The notes beneath the pieces are model-generated. The model made no database searches. It worked only from the letters and a program-made list of their open reading frames with translations, and was not told the origin of the DNA. A program made the translations under genes and the position numbers. DNA of 64,000 bases, taken from contig OZ237777.1 in the NCBI GenBank assembly GCA_965178125.1, positions 123,824 to 187,823 on the forward strand, written 5' to 3'. This stretch comes from Bilabrum cf. latius. Taxonomy: Eukaryota > Bigyra: Bicosoecida > Bigyra > Bicosoecida. Positions 35,499 through 46,060 of the stretch are shown one piece after another; positions within the stretch are counted from its first letter, which is position 1, and every line of letters starts with the position of its first letter.

Positions 35499-36153
35499 CG
35501 GCGAAAGGAGCCAAGTCTGCCGTACTGCTGGTGATTGGCTCTGTGGTCGATTTTACCTGCAGCGCCTGCAGTCGCATATGGACACACGCCAATACGAACA
35601 TGTGCCTGCAAGCGCCCTATGTCGGGACACCACCTTCGGGTTTCATGGCCTCTTTTTCGAGGCTAATTGCGTGGCTCGCTAAAGAACTGACGAGACTATG
35701 GCTAACCACGGCTAGTGAATCGAGAAACATTTGCATCACCACGGGTCGCAGCCTTGTTCCGCGATTTTGCTAGCTTTTGAGCCGTTCCAGCTCATTCTGG
35801 AATGCTCTCCTCGCATCGTCCTCTGTTGGGCAGTCTGCCAGTAGCACGACACCATCTCTGACCGCAGCCTCTAGCTCTGAACGTTTCCAAGTTCTAGCAT
35901 ACGGCATAAGTAAGAGTACATGATCAATGAATTGTTGCTACCCGAGTAGGACCTACATGCTTGAATTTGAATAGCAAAAATTATTATATCGTCGAAATCC
36001 AATGCTCTATTGCTCGGATTTTACCGGATTAAACCATGGCCTGGGTTCAGAGCCTGACGCCAAAGCCATGACGGTAATTCTGTCCGTGATTTTGTCAGCG
36101 CGATTTGTATCTGTGTATGCCAAATAATGATTTAAGCAAGCCACTGGTGACAT
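32107..36153 (-). CDS. ubiquitin-specific protease-like protein (C19 family), Cys box not canonical
   Basis: One uninterrupted minus-strand frame of 1,349 codons runs from ATG 36151-36153 (just after TGA) to TGA 32107-32109, with 18 TAG and no TAA or TGA. USP features: TAG-DASEF at 35205 (residue about 317), which with Gln gives the QDA box; a zinc-finger-like part (CCPYPDCGYR at about residue 470, CCSQCGR near 34330); LPPLMLYHLIR; and the His box YNLVGVAVHRG...CGHFVSYHK (His about residue 1170) followed by WFCFDDIHL. A Ser/Thr run from a trinucleotide repeat precedes the QDA box, and an SDSDSD tract lies near 33280-33310. The C-terminus (TTNKDRLLALCRKYG) is SAP-like. USPs cleave ubiquitin from substrates. 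The expected GNTCYxN box is not recognisable; GACRHMFVLACVHMRLQAL (about residue 180-200) is the nearest. It may be an inactive USP or have an unusual N-lobe. A LINE copy abuts its 5' side, so promoter loss is possible. Confidence 0.8.
35335..35502 (+). repeat. imperfect CTG/GGT-type trinucleotide tract
   Basis: About 55 triplets of gctg with ggtg interruptions. On the minus strand, in the USP-like gene frame, it encodes Ser with scattered Thr. Other frames give Ala, Leu or Gln/His tracts that are not used. Confidence 0.95.
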
Positions 36154-36201
36154 TCATATATACACGTTACAGAAACATCTGTATTTAGAACGTGGCTCTA
36201 G

Positions 36202-37575
36202 GCGGCATGCGCAACAGGATGGGACTGCTTGTCAGGAGTAGGACAAGGTACTGGCATCTTCTACGGGATGAAGCTAAACCTAGAAGTCCTCAGGATGCTG
36301 GACAAATTCCTGCTGGACATGCGCTGGATGATTGCCAGCGGATCGACGCAGGTAAGGCCATTCTCCATGGGAGGCCGATATGTGCCAAGCCTTGCGATGA
36401 ACACCGAGCTGCTCACTGCAACAGCAGCGGGACGAGTTGCAGTGAGCCTGCTAGATCTGATCGAGTGCCCCCTGAAAAAGGGCCTTGACGTAGCAGCCAG
36501 GTACATGTACCAGGGCCGACACCTGCAGGGACCACCGCTACAGACGGGCCCCCTCGGGGCCGCCCTGGCACTGGGATACAGGATCAAAAAGCCTGGGCGG
36601 ATTCTACATTCTGACGACGCGAAGGACTGGCTGGGATATCAAGAGACTGCGAAAAGAGTCACGAAATGGAGGCGATCCACGTCCGGAGCTGCGGAACGGG
36701 CATTCACAAGCCTTAGCCTGGGATGCTCGCACGATCCAGGACTGTCAGACCAAGACCGGGAGCGCGCCGCGTGCGGAGTGGTGATGTTTAACCGATTTGC
36801 AACGAAAGGACGGAATGCTTTCGGACCAGGAGCCATGGTGACTACAGCTGCAATGCAGGAGTACGGTCATCAAGGAAGACGAATCCTGCGCATCCGAGCT
36901 GGACAATACCCACAGCAGGGAACGCCCAACCTCCAGGTATCGAGCACCGCGGTAGAGCAGATGGAGCGGGCTGAGCATGAGCGTCACGCCGAAACGAAGC
37001 CGTGGCAACCTGATGCCGGGGATCAGAATAGAGGGAGGTCGCCCGCCTCTCTTCGGAAGGCATGGGCGAAGACAGCTCTCGCCCTGGATCCCTGGGACGA
37101 GAAGCTGGAACACACCAACAGGGCCAAGCCAATCGTCGAAGGCGCGCTCATTCGGATAGAGCGCACGATTGCACGGTCCTCGGAACGTACAGCTGTCAAG
37201 GTGCTGGCCAACCAAGTGGTGCAGGTGCTCAGAAACCAGCTGCGCCAGCTGGAGCAACTGACATGCAGGCAGTGGATGCGTGGTGATGCGGCGGCTGCCT
37301 TAGCCGCCACGGCCACGCAGGAGCTGATAGCGGCAACCAATGCCAACGCCCGACTACAGCGACGGATTTTCAAGCCCCACGGCTTGCTAAAGGATATAGA
37401 GCGGCAATGGGCCAAAGGCATGAGCGCGTGCATGCTCGCCTCTCTGAAGGATCGTGAGACGCAGAGACGGTCATGGAGGAGGAAATGGTGGGTCTCGACC
37501 GGGGACCCCGATGTGGGACTGGACCGCGCCTTGTGCCGGGCACACGCTCCGCACCTGTATGCTTTCTCCCTGTGA
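36202..37575 (+). pseudogene. LINE C-terminal polyprotein fragment, open but headless
   Basis: Open to TGA 37573-37575 and free of stops. It matches the last about 450 residues of the copy 1 protein (KFLLDx[28 protein letters not shown]). Where copy 1 has TAG at 30044 and 30053, this copy has CAG (37246) and CAA (37255). APE and RT are missing. Confidence 0.85.
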
Positions 37576-37790
37576 AGGCAACAGGCTGGGGGCCTGTGGG
37601 GGACCACACTGATGGCAAAGAATGGGGACTCGGCGGCATAGGTTGAGAACGGGGGGCCTTTGGCCTGAAAGGGTCGGGGGTCTTGTAGTCCTTTGTTTTA
37701 GGGCTCCTCTGGATCTAGGTGATCACCCAAACCCCCTCGGGGGCGACGGTGCATCTGGGTGTTTATGGAATCTTTACCCAACAATGCGCA
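36202..37790 (+). mobile_element. 5'-truncated LINE, copy 2
   Basis: Aligns with 28995-30583 of copy 1 at about 85-90% identity. It starts abruptly at gcggcatgcgcaac and ends at the same tttacccaacaatg. Truncation at the 5' end is typical of target-primed reverse transcription. It begins about 50 bp from the start codon of the divergent USP-like gene. Confidence 0.9.
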
Positions 37791-39410
37791 GAGCAGCAGT
37801 GCTTGACTACGAGGCGGGACAGCCGCATCGCATCATCAACGTGAAACCCGTCCGCAAATTGGATTCCAAACTGGATTCCAGCGAGGTCCTGACGATATCA
37901 GCAGAAGGAGTGCGCCTAGATGGATCCAGCCGCCAGAACGCCTTGAAGAAATGCCAACCGTGGCAAGCCCACCAAGTAGTGCGCTAAAATCGAGAACGCA
38001 CAGGGTAGGCGCCAGGCCGCACCGCAGCTCCACGCCGTCACAACGACAGAAGGGGACCCGGCAACCACCCCAGATGAGATCGTGAAATCATTCACGGAGA
38101 GATTCTCAGAAAAGCGTGACTGCGTTGAGATTGACCTCCAGGCAGTGCAAGCGCACCTGCTGACTCATGTGCACCAAGCAGACGGCATCGACCTGGCCCA
38201 GATTGACATTGCCGACGTCTAGCACGCACTCATGAAGGCAAAGCCGAACCGAGCAACTGGTCCGGGCAACATCCCGATCGACCTGCTGAGGGGGGCCTGC
38301 CGAAAAGAAAGGGGTCACAAGGTAGCTTCACCAGCTTTGCTTGCAGCCATCAAGGCCCTGCATGTAGCAGCCATGGAGACGGGCGGATATCCTGCTTCCA
38401 TGCGACACGCATTCATGGCAGCAGCACACACCGGATGTGCATGGACGACTACAGACCAAGTATATACATGGCAGCACTCATGAAGGTGCTTGGAAACATC
38501 TTGTTACGTTTTCCACAAGTTGGGTATTGACCCAGGTGTGGATACGTCATCAGGACCGGATACCATCTCGGTCAGCAAGGAGGCCGGCGGATATTCTTCA
38601 CAGGTGACCCGCCGGAGTGGGGCAACCCCTCGGTGCGTCAGGAGGTATGATCGTAGAGGACGTCTGCCTGCAGGCTACTTTAGTCCAAGGCGAGACCTGC
38701 TTGTCCTACATGGCAATTAAGTTTCACCACCCGGGTGAAGGAGACAGCAACAGCATTCAGGTACGCTGTTGCCGGTAGCAAGTGACACAGATCAAGAGCG
38801 ACGGCGGGGCACACTTGGAACAGCTGCACAATACAGCAGCCCAAGCGTCATCAAAGGCGGCAGGGATCGCAGGAGGCGACCCAGTGGTCCCGGCGACTCC
38901 GCGGCGGGAGTCTGACGCTGGTCCTGTGCCCCGTCGCTCTCTTTCTCAGCACCATAAACTGGTGGGTCTACACATTTTTTACTGAACTCCGAGCAAGCAT
39001 TACAGGATCTGGAAAAACTCATGAATCTGTACATCGACCTGAACGGTACATTTGATCGAGCCTTCTGGAGCATCATTCGGTTAATGCTGAAGAAGCTCGG
39101 TGTCCTTAGCAGAATGAGGGCAGAGGTCCGTGTTTTTCACCGATGTAGCGGCGCCTCATCAGGACCGTTCGACCGCACGAGTGGCGTACTACAGGATGTA
39201 CCACTTAGTCTACTGCTGTTCACTGTCGCCAACCACCAAGCAAGCCTGATGATCTCCATTGACAAGGCGGACGTTGACATCCCGCCACTGGTATCAGTAG
39301 CACCAGCACCGAGCAACGCGAAAGATACATTAATGTCTTTCGCAGATGATGAAAGAACCATTGTGCAAAACGAGCGAGGCGCTGCCATTGCTACGGTCGC
39401 TTGACAAATC
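37791..39410 (+). pseudogene. decayed reverse transcriptase of a second LINE family
   Basis: RT traces in order: KAKPNRATGPGNIPIDLL (38240-38290), preceded by an in-frame TAG at about 38221 that fits Gln; DDYRPSIYMAALMKVLGNIL (about 38440-38510, shifted frame); EQALQDLEKLMNLYIDLNG (about 38990-39050) and FDRAFWSIIRLML; a weak VLQDVPLS at the place of the PQG box; and SFADDERTIV near 39345 (F-A-D-D box). Stops and shifts occur, and repeat R1 overlaps it. It begins directly after the 3' end of LINE copy 2. Confidence 0.75.
38817..39008 (+). repeat. 192-bp dispersed repeat R1, copy 2
   Basis: Inverted relative to 2542-2733 and almost identical. Weaker similarity continues upstream (gctgttgccggt followed by gcaagtg), interrupted by about 37 bp. 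Confidence 0.85.
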
Positions 39411-39710
39411 AATCATGTTCTGTCCGGGGGCAAGCTCGGATACTGAAAGCCCAAGAACGGCAAGGGTTTGACTGCCTCGACCAGCTCCCTGAACCGGCCT
39501 CAACCGCGGTCATGGGTGTGACTACCAAATCTCGATCACAGCTAGTGAATGACGCTCGCTCAAAGACACGCTCAAACCCCATTCGATAGCATCAGCGTAC
39601 CTCACCGGCCCGCACGCTCGTGCACCTGTACGGATTTCGATCCACGTGACAGGCCCGGACACGCCCGCGCAGGCACGCACCAGGGTACCTCACCGGCGTC
39701 CACGCCCGTG
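39411..39710. other. no supported gene
   Basis: Tail of the RT relic and the start of a G+C-rich stretch. Confidence 0.4.
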
Positions 39711-39766
39711 CAGGCCACGCTCGTGCAGGCCACGCTCGTGCAGGCCACGCTCGTGCAGCAAAGCCG
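39711..39766. repeat. 15-bp tandem repeat
   Basis: cacgctcgtgcaggc is repeated about 3.5 times. In the minus frame it reads HERGL repeated. Confidence 0.9.
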
Positions 39767-40070
39767 TGCACGTGCACCCACAAGGTCCCGCCAAGGTGGG
39801 CACAGGCACGGACGCTCTAGGGGCCGTGTGCCTTGCTCCATGCGTTGCCACCACTCTCTAGGTACCCATGTCACACAGCTGTTGTGGAGTCACTTCCCGC
39901 AGCCGATCCCGGAAGGCCTGATGGAAGCCCCGGCCCAGGGTGCACGCAAAGGCAGGACTCGAGCGCGAACCCATGGAGGCGGTCACGTCTATCATCGCGA
40001 CCTGGCCAAACGAACCCCAGACCGCCCCCGCTTCAGTGAGGTCGGTAGGGAGCAACCGAAAGAACTTGCT

Positions 40071-41238
40071 TCAGTCCTGCACGAACAACGTGAACTCAGC
40101 CGGCTCACCCCACCGCAGGCATGCCGCCTCCATGGCCCGGAGCTTGGAACCGAGCACGTCGATGCGGCCCATGACAGCCTCCGCGTACGGCTCCGGGTTG
40201 ATCTGCCGATTGGGGCCCTGCCGCAGACCCGAGGAGTCAAATGCCGACATGTCCGTGATGCTCCGTGAACCAGCACCGTGGGCTTTGGGGATCATGTTAT
40301 ATGTACTCGGACATCAGGATGGAAGCAACGGGGAGCAGAGGTGAGACGGAAGACGAGGCGGGAGGACAGGAGGTGGAGAAGAAGAGGGGGACACCGGCAC
40401 AGGCGACGACAGTGCGGTGTCAACAGGGAGAACACAACGGGAGGAATGGGGGCTCCAGGTGCAAGGCACGAGGGAGACGCGGGTGGCAGCGGACTGCATG
40501 GCCAGCAGCACACAGAAGGCCAACAGGTGGGTGGACAGATGGGGCGCACGGCAGGTCGGCCAGGACCGGCGCGTGCAAGCTGAAAGGATAGGGCCAAGGT
40601 GGCGATGCTGGGAGCAAAGCACACGGTCCCTAGGGCGGGGAACAGGAACAGGAAGCCATGTGGCGACGAGGCCAGTCGGGTGCATGGGGAAAGTGGTGTG
40701 TACATTCGTAGTGTCAGATGAATACCGCATTCAGGTGGACCGGTGAAGAACCAGTCGTTCGGGGTGAAGCCCAGTGGGTCCGCGGGACCGGGGGCAGGAA
40801 TTTTTCTTTTTGGTAACTGCCAACCAGTGGGGTTTGCAGCAGCCGTGAAGATGAGCCAATGGGTGTGGTTGAAGGAACAAATCTGATCTGTAGTCTAGGT
40901 TCATGATGGTAGGACTCGCGCGGCAGCGAGGAGCCACCGCCCCGGGCACCGCGATCCGCCACCCGCGGCCAAGGGCCAGACCCCCTTCAAGGAGCTGTTC
41001 CCCTGACGAGCTGCCGGAACCACCATGGGCCGGGACCGGAGCAGGCAATGGCGAACCATCCAAACACAGAGGGGCACCCCAGAGCCGAATGGCCACGGCT
41101 GTCTCCCCATCCGACAGCGACTTCCACCCACCAGCCATCATCGGCGGCCCATCCAGCAGCGGAAATAACGGATCCATCTCCAGGCCATCTCCATCGTACA
41201 CCGACGACCAAGAGGATCGGCAGCCGCCACAGCAACGT
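40071..41238 (-). pseudogene. ORF of unknown function split by a DIRS-type derivative
   Basis: Minus-strand frames on either side of the 609-bp element (40295-40903) join in phase if the element is removed. Upstream part (40904-41238): DGDGLEMDPLFPLLDG, GGWKSLSDGETAVAI, ending ASPTIM. Downstream part (40071-40294): SITDMSAFDSSGLRQG, YAEAVMGRIDVLGSKLRAM, then TGA at 40071. The frame reopens after that TGA as SKFFRLLPTDLTEAG and runs to TAG about 39860. No known domain. It could itself be an element-encoded protein. Confidence 0.5.
40295..40903 (+). mobile_element. DIRS-like element C, internally deleted (609 bp)
   Basis: Begins TGTTATATGTACTCGG, matching the left end of elements A and B. It ends ...TAGTCTAGGTTCA, matching their right end. 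Its last 330 bp (40577-40903) match 59037-59365 reversed almost base for base. The coding core is lost. There is no obvious target-site duplication (flanks atca and tgat). Confidence 0.85.
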
Positions 41239-41570
41239 CAGCGTCGAGCGGATGCGTGAAGCGGCCGTGCACACCCAGCCGTGGAGGACACTCTTGGCTC
41301 TCCGGGCCACCGGCGGTCCACCGTGACAACCGAGGATGATGACGAGGCTCCGGAGCTTCGTGCCACGGCACTGGTACAACGTCGCGGCGATCGAGGCCGG
41401 CGCCGAGCCAGCTGCGGATCTGACCTTGGCTGAATGGGGACCACGGCGAGGGCGCCTGACGACGCCGAGGCAAGCGAGTCCGCAGCACGCGCGCAGCGCA
41501 CGGAGCGAGAACCGCCGCGCGACGCCGCCCCTAACACGCCTGCCAGGTAAGACCACCCGAGGCCCGCCGA
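41239..41570. other. G+C-rich stretch, coding strand unclear
   Basis: Frames are open on both strands. Plus-strand text such as FVPRHWYNVAAIEAGAEPAADL (41350-41420) reads like protein, but so do minus frames. A minus TAG at 41531 would join two frames. I cannot choose. Confidence 0.3.
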
Positions 41571-42790
41571 TCACCAGCACCAGCACCAGCCCCAGCACCA
41601 GCACCAGCACCAGCACCAGCACCAGCACCAGCACCAGCACCAGCACCAGCACCAGCACCAGCACCAGCACCAGCACCAGCACCAGCACCAGCACCAGCAC
41701 CAGCACCAGCACCAGCACCAGCACCAGCACCAGCACCAGCACCAGCACCAGCACCAGCACCAGCACCAGCACCAGCACCAGCACCAGCACCAGCACCAGC
41801 ACCAGCACCAGCACCAGCACCAGCACCAGCACCAGCACCAGCCCCAGCGCCAGCACCAGCCCCAGCACCAGCACCAGCACCAGCACCAGCACCAGCACCA
41901 GCACCAGCACCAGCACCAGCCCCAGCACTAGCACCAGCACTAGCACCAGCAACAGCACCAACACCAGCACCAGCCCCAGCCCCAGCACCAGCCCCAGCAC
42001 CAGCACCAGCACCAGCACCAGCACCAGCACCAGCACCAGCACCAGCACCAGCACCAGCACCAGCACCAGCACCAGCACCAGCACCAGCACCAGCCCCAGC
42101 ACCAGCACCAGCACCAGCACCAGCACCAGCACCAGCACCAGCACCAGCACCAGCACCAGCACCAGCACCAGCACCAGCACCAGCACCAGCACCAGCACCA
42201 GCACCAGCACCAGCACCAGCCCCAGCACCAGCACCAGCACCAGCACCAGCACCAGCACCAGCACCAGCACCAGCACCAGCACCAGCCCCAGCGCCAGCAC
42301 CAGCACCAGCACCAGCACCAGCACCAGCACCAGCACCAGCACCAGCACCAGCACCAGCACCAGCACCAGCACCAGCACCAGCACCAGCACCAGCACCAGC
42401 ACTAGCACCAGCACCAGCACCAGCACCAGCACCAGCCCCAGCACCAGCACCAGCCCCAGCCCCAGCACCAGCACCAGCACCAGCACCAGCACCAGCACCA
42501 GCACCAGCACCATCACCAGCACCAGCACCAGCACCAGCACCAGCACCAGCACCATCACCAGCACCAGCACCAGCACCAGCACCAGCACCAGCACCAGCCC
42601 CAGCACCAGCACCAGCACCAGCACCAGCACCAGCACCAGCACCAGCACCAGCACCAGCACCAGCACCAGCCCCAGCCCCAGCACCAGCACCAGCACCAGC
42701 ACCAGCACCAGCCCCAGCACCAGCACCAGCCCCAGCACCAGCACCAGCACCAGCACCAGCACCAGCACCAGCACCAGCACCAGCACCAGC
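41571..42790. repeat. hexanucleotide array (caccag)n, about 1.2 kb
   Basis: About 200 units of caccag with sporadic cagccc, cagcgc, actagc and catcac variants. Every frame is open: Ser-Thr (plus), Gly-Ala and Leu-Val (minus). The long ORFs here are therefore not evidence of genes. Confidence 0.97.
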
Positions 42791-43456
42791 CCGCCCAATA
42801 GCACCACACCGCCACGAAGCAGCCCCGAGGAGCGGGTCCGGACCCATCCTGCCCTCGAGGCCACCTCGCCCACCCCCGCCGCGCCCCTCCGCATAGAGTC
42901 CCGACGTACGACCACCCGCTGGGCCACCACCCGGCCCCCCGCACCTGAAAAACACCGCTCCCTCCCACCGGAATGAGAACGCCAGGACGACGCCTGCCGC
43001 CCACTCCGAGTCGTCTCTGCACCTGATGCCGCACCACTTGCGAGTGTGGCCGACCGTCCTGCCTATCCGCCCGACGTAACCTTCTGCAGCCGTGCCCCTG
43101 CACGCACTGGCCTACCAACCTACTACCAAGAATGTATCTGCACCCCCGCCTGCCCTGCCCGGCCTGTCGACTCAGACCGATACAGAGCCCTTCCCTGTGA
43201 ATGCGCAGGCCCCCGAACCGAGCCCTCGCCCTTCCCCACCGACCGTGCGCACCGCCTCCCACCCGGAGAGACAGAGCCACACGCGGGGGCCCAGGAACAC
43301 GAGACCTGCGTCATCCCGTCAGCCCCTGGACCCCCAACCGATTAGGTATGGGAAGGGGACCCAGGGAACAGCGCGTCCCACCGGCATTTCGACTCCGAGT
43401 CGCGCCGCGATGCCTCCGTGCGCTTCCGAACTGCCACGTCGCCGAGAACACCGGCA

Positions 43457-44564
43457 TCACCAGCTGCCTGCACGGCGTCCGCCCCATGCAGACCCCACGA
43501 AGGGAACACCAGCCGGCGGGTCGAAGTCATCTCCGAGCCAGAGGAAGGAGAAGGAGAGCCGGACTCCCATTCCTCGAACACGCGGACCCAGCCACCACCA
43601 AGACGGCGGACATTTTGCCATTGAGGTTGGGCAGGCGGACAGCGCCTCGGTACGAATGGCATCCCAAGCAAGCGAGACCATGGCCGAGGCAGCCGCCTGC
43701 GAGGCCCCCTTGCCCCCCCGGGAGCCATACAAAGCCACCAACCCTGCCCACGCCTGGGCACGATGACCCGCTCGCGAATCACGGTACAGCCGGCCCCGCA
43801 AGGCGTCGGTCAGCCGGCGCAGACCAATACCGCTGGCCTTGAACACCGCGCCAGCCCGCAGCACCCCCGCCCACTGACTCGTCCGATGCAACACCGACAC
43901 CGCCAACCAAGGCGCCAGCTGGTCGCCCCCCAGCAGATGCAACTAGGCATGGGGATGGGCCTCCTTGACCAGAGCACGACACGCCCGCACGAGATTGCCC
44001 GACGTCATGCCATGCACCGCCCCAGCGGCGCCACCCGTGGCCCCCACACACTCCCCCAGGAGAGTGGCACTGAGCGCCATGCTCACATCCAAGGCCTGCT
44101 CCCCGAGCACCGCCTGCCCATCGGCCTCCAACCCCGCCTGCATGAACCCCCAAAACACCTCCTTGACCCCGGCCACCGTCAATTTCGGAACCTCAGACTC
44201 ATCCGCCGTGACGCCCTGCAGGGACCAAGCCGAGGAAGAAGCAACCCAATGACCCCACCGATCATCTTCTCCTCCACCATTTCCTCCCCCGTTCCGTTGA
44301 ACCGTCGTCCCCCCCTCCCTTTTCTCTACCCTCCCCCCCCTAGCAGCCCTCTCTCTCTCTCTCTCTCTCGCACTCCTCCGCATCGCTACGTCGCATCCGA
44401 TCCTGCTCCTCGAGCGGGTCCTGCGCCCACCGCGCGACCTCAATCTCAGAGACCTTGCTGGCCTCACCAACATAGGCAGGAAGATAAACTAGAATAGGCG
44501 CGTGTTTCCGTGAGTTCAGTCCAGAAGCTCGTCCCTGCGATGGAGACCTGCTCAGATCTGACAT
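43457..44564 (-). CDS. ORF of unknown function, minus strand, possible frame break at an (AG)n tract
   Basis: An ATG frame starts at 44564 (MSDLSRSPSQ) and contains the segment EASKVSEIEVARW and DPLEEQDRMRRSDAEE, shared with the ORF at 9975-10466. It then reaches an (AG)n tract (44350-44370) where the frame changes. From there a frame runs to TGA at 43457 through TAG at 43943: VPKLTVAGVKEVFWGFM, HPHA-TAG-LHLLGGDQLAPW, ASAMVSLAWDAIRTE. A further minus frame at 43342-43600 (VFEEWESGSPSPSSGSEM) may be another exon. The AG tract could be a slippage site or lie near an intron. No family recognised. Confidence 0.45.
44375..44475 (-). repeat. 100-bp segment shared with 10065-10165
   Basis: catcgctacgtcgcatccga through gagaccttgctggcctca occurs at both places with about 90% identity and preserves the same minus-strand peptide, which suggests a coding duplication. 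Confidence 0.8.
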
Positions 44565-44599
44565 CGCACCGCACTAGATCTAGCTTGCTCTACAATCCC

Positions 44600-45950
44600 C
44601 CTGCTGCCTGTATCACGTACACGGTTTGCCCCGTCCTCAGATCGCTCACGGGGAGCGAAGGTATAACCTAACGGTGCAGACCGTGCAAAGGTGATGGATC
44701 TGTGGCATACGCTTAGCACTTGGGGCACTCGGACCGGTGCATACGAGCCACCTGGGCCATACAGCAACACTCACTCACGATAATCCGGTACGTATGACTA
44801 GGTTGATCTGCCTCATCCGAGCCCTGAAGTTGAGCATTAGCGAGACTCAGGCTGCCGCATGAAAGATGGCATGGCTTGCATGGCGCACCTCTGTTGCGGT
44901 CATCTCATCCATCTCGTCCGCGTTGTAACGTTCCTATATTCTACGCCTTAAACTATACGTTCATCCTTACCACGTCCTGCGACTTTTCGACTCGCCCGAG
45001 CGCTGTGGCCAGCGTGTGCCCAGCGCGCCCCCTTAGCGGTGCAAGACGCAAATCTGGTTGGATTTTTTTCTCTCAGAGTACAGAATCAAGTAAACCAAAT
45101 GGTAAAATACAATCATATAAACTATAGTCTTAGCAAATCGGATTTACAACTGGCGATATAGCCAACCATTCCACAAAAAAGAGGTAAAAAAGCGACTCCT
45201 GTCAGGCCTTGCCATCATCACTCGATTTGTGCCAATACAGGATATAAGACAAACACTACGATTATTTGAGTAATTTTTAAGCCAATACCGCCCATGAACT
45301 TGAGTAATTCCGCACAAAACCGTGGTTTGCGATAAAAGTGGCCCTACACGACTTCTCTTGACGCAGCGCTAAGTCCCAGGCCAACAACGAAGGCCTACAT
45401 GAACCGTAGTACAAGTGAGCACATATTCAAATAAAGCCTGAAAAGCAATCAATGTGGATTCAGGGTGAGGGTTCTTTGCTGACTTGGTACTTGCATATAA
45501 TTATTAGCTCGAGAGAGAGAGTAAATATTGTTACGGAGCCACTCCGCCGGTCCCAACTTAGAGGTGCAAGCCCCTCGTTGGTACAGAGGCCCTAAATGCT
45601 GCAACATCCAAGTCAAAACCCCTCACTGGAATCCACCATAGTCTGCTTGCCGCGGCTACAAATCCCCCGCCTGCTTTCCAGCTCATCCACCCCCATGATC
45701 AATATCCATCACGTGTGAGCGTGCACGCTAGCCATCCGTCCCACCCACAGGCTGCCCGCAGCAGCTATGTAGCAGCAGCTATGTGGTAATGGAATCGTCA
45801 TCATCTACCCCAGATTCGTAGACCGCAAACATAGTGGTCGAGTCACTCATTCAGGCTGTCACATTCACACGCGGTGCCTATTCGATTCCTAAATCTGGCC
45901 GCCATCGGACCTGCTGCTACTGGTCCTTGTCAAACTTGCTCAGCGCATGT
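44600..45950. other. no supported gene
   Basis: Short frames only. Somewhat A+T-rich at 45.1-45.5 kb. Confidence 0.5.
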
Positions 45951-45954
45951 AGAC

Positions 45955-46060
45955 AGCCAGCTTGTGGTGTTGGGAAGTAGAGCGACGGGGAACAGGACCT
46001 GGGGTAGACTCCCGCCGCAGAGTCACCTGGTCCGCTGGGTCGCCTCCCGCGACCCTTGCC
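45955..46060 (-). repeat. diverged R1 core at the satellite edge
   Basis: Minus-strand text GGDPADQVTLRREST and PRRSTSQHHKL parallels GGDPVVPATPRRES and PRRSLSQHHKL of R1. It forms the last residues of the long minus frame that runs out of the satellite, ending near 45940. Confidence 0.7.

Noticed and set aside
36229-37575. LINE copy 2 ORF as a free-standing host gene
   Set aside because: It matches the C-terminal part of LINE copy 1 through the 3' UTR and begins at a 5' truncation point.
40987-42976. Long Ser-Thr, Gly-Ala or Leu-Val ORFs over the hexanucleotide array as genes
   Set aside because: A pure hexamer repeat is open in every frame. Nothing in the flanks selects one frame.
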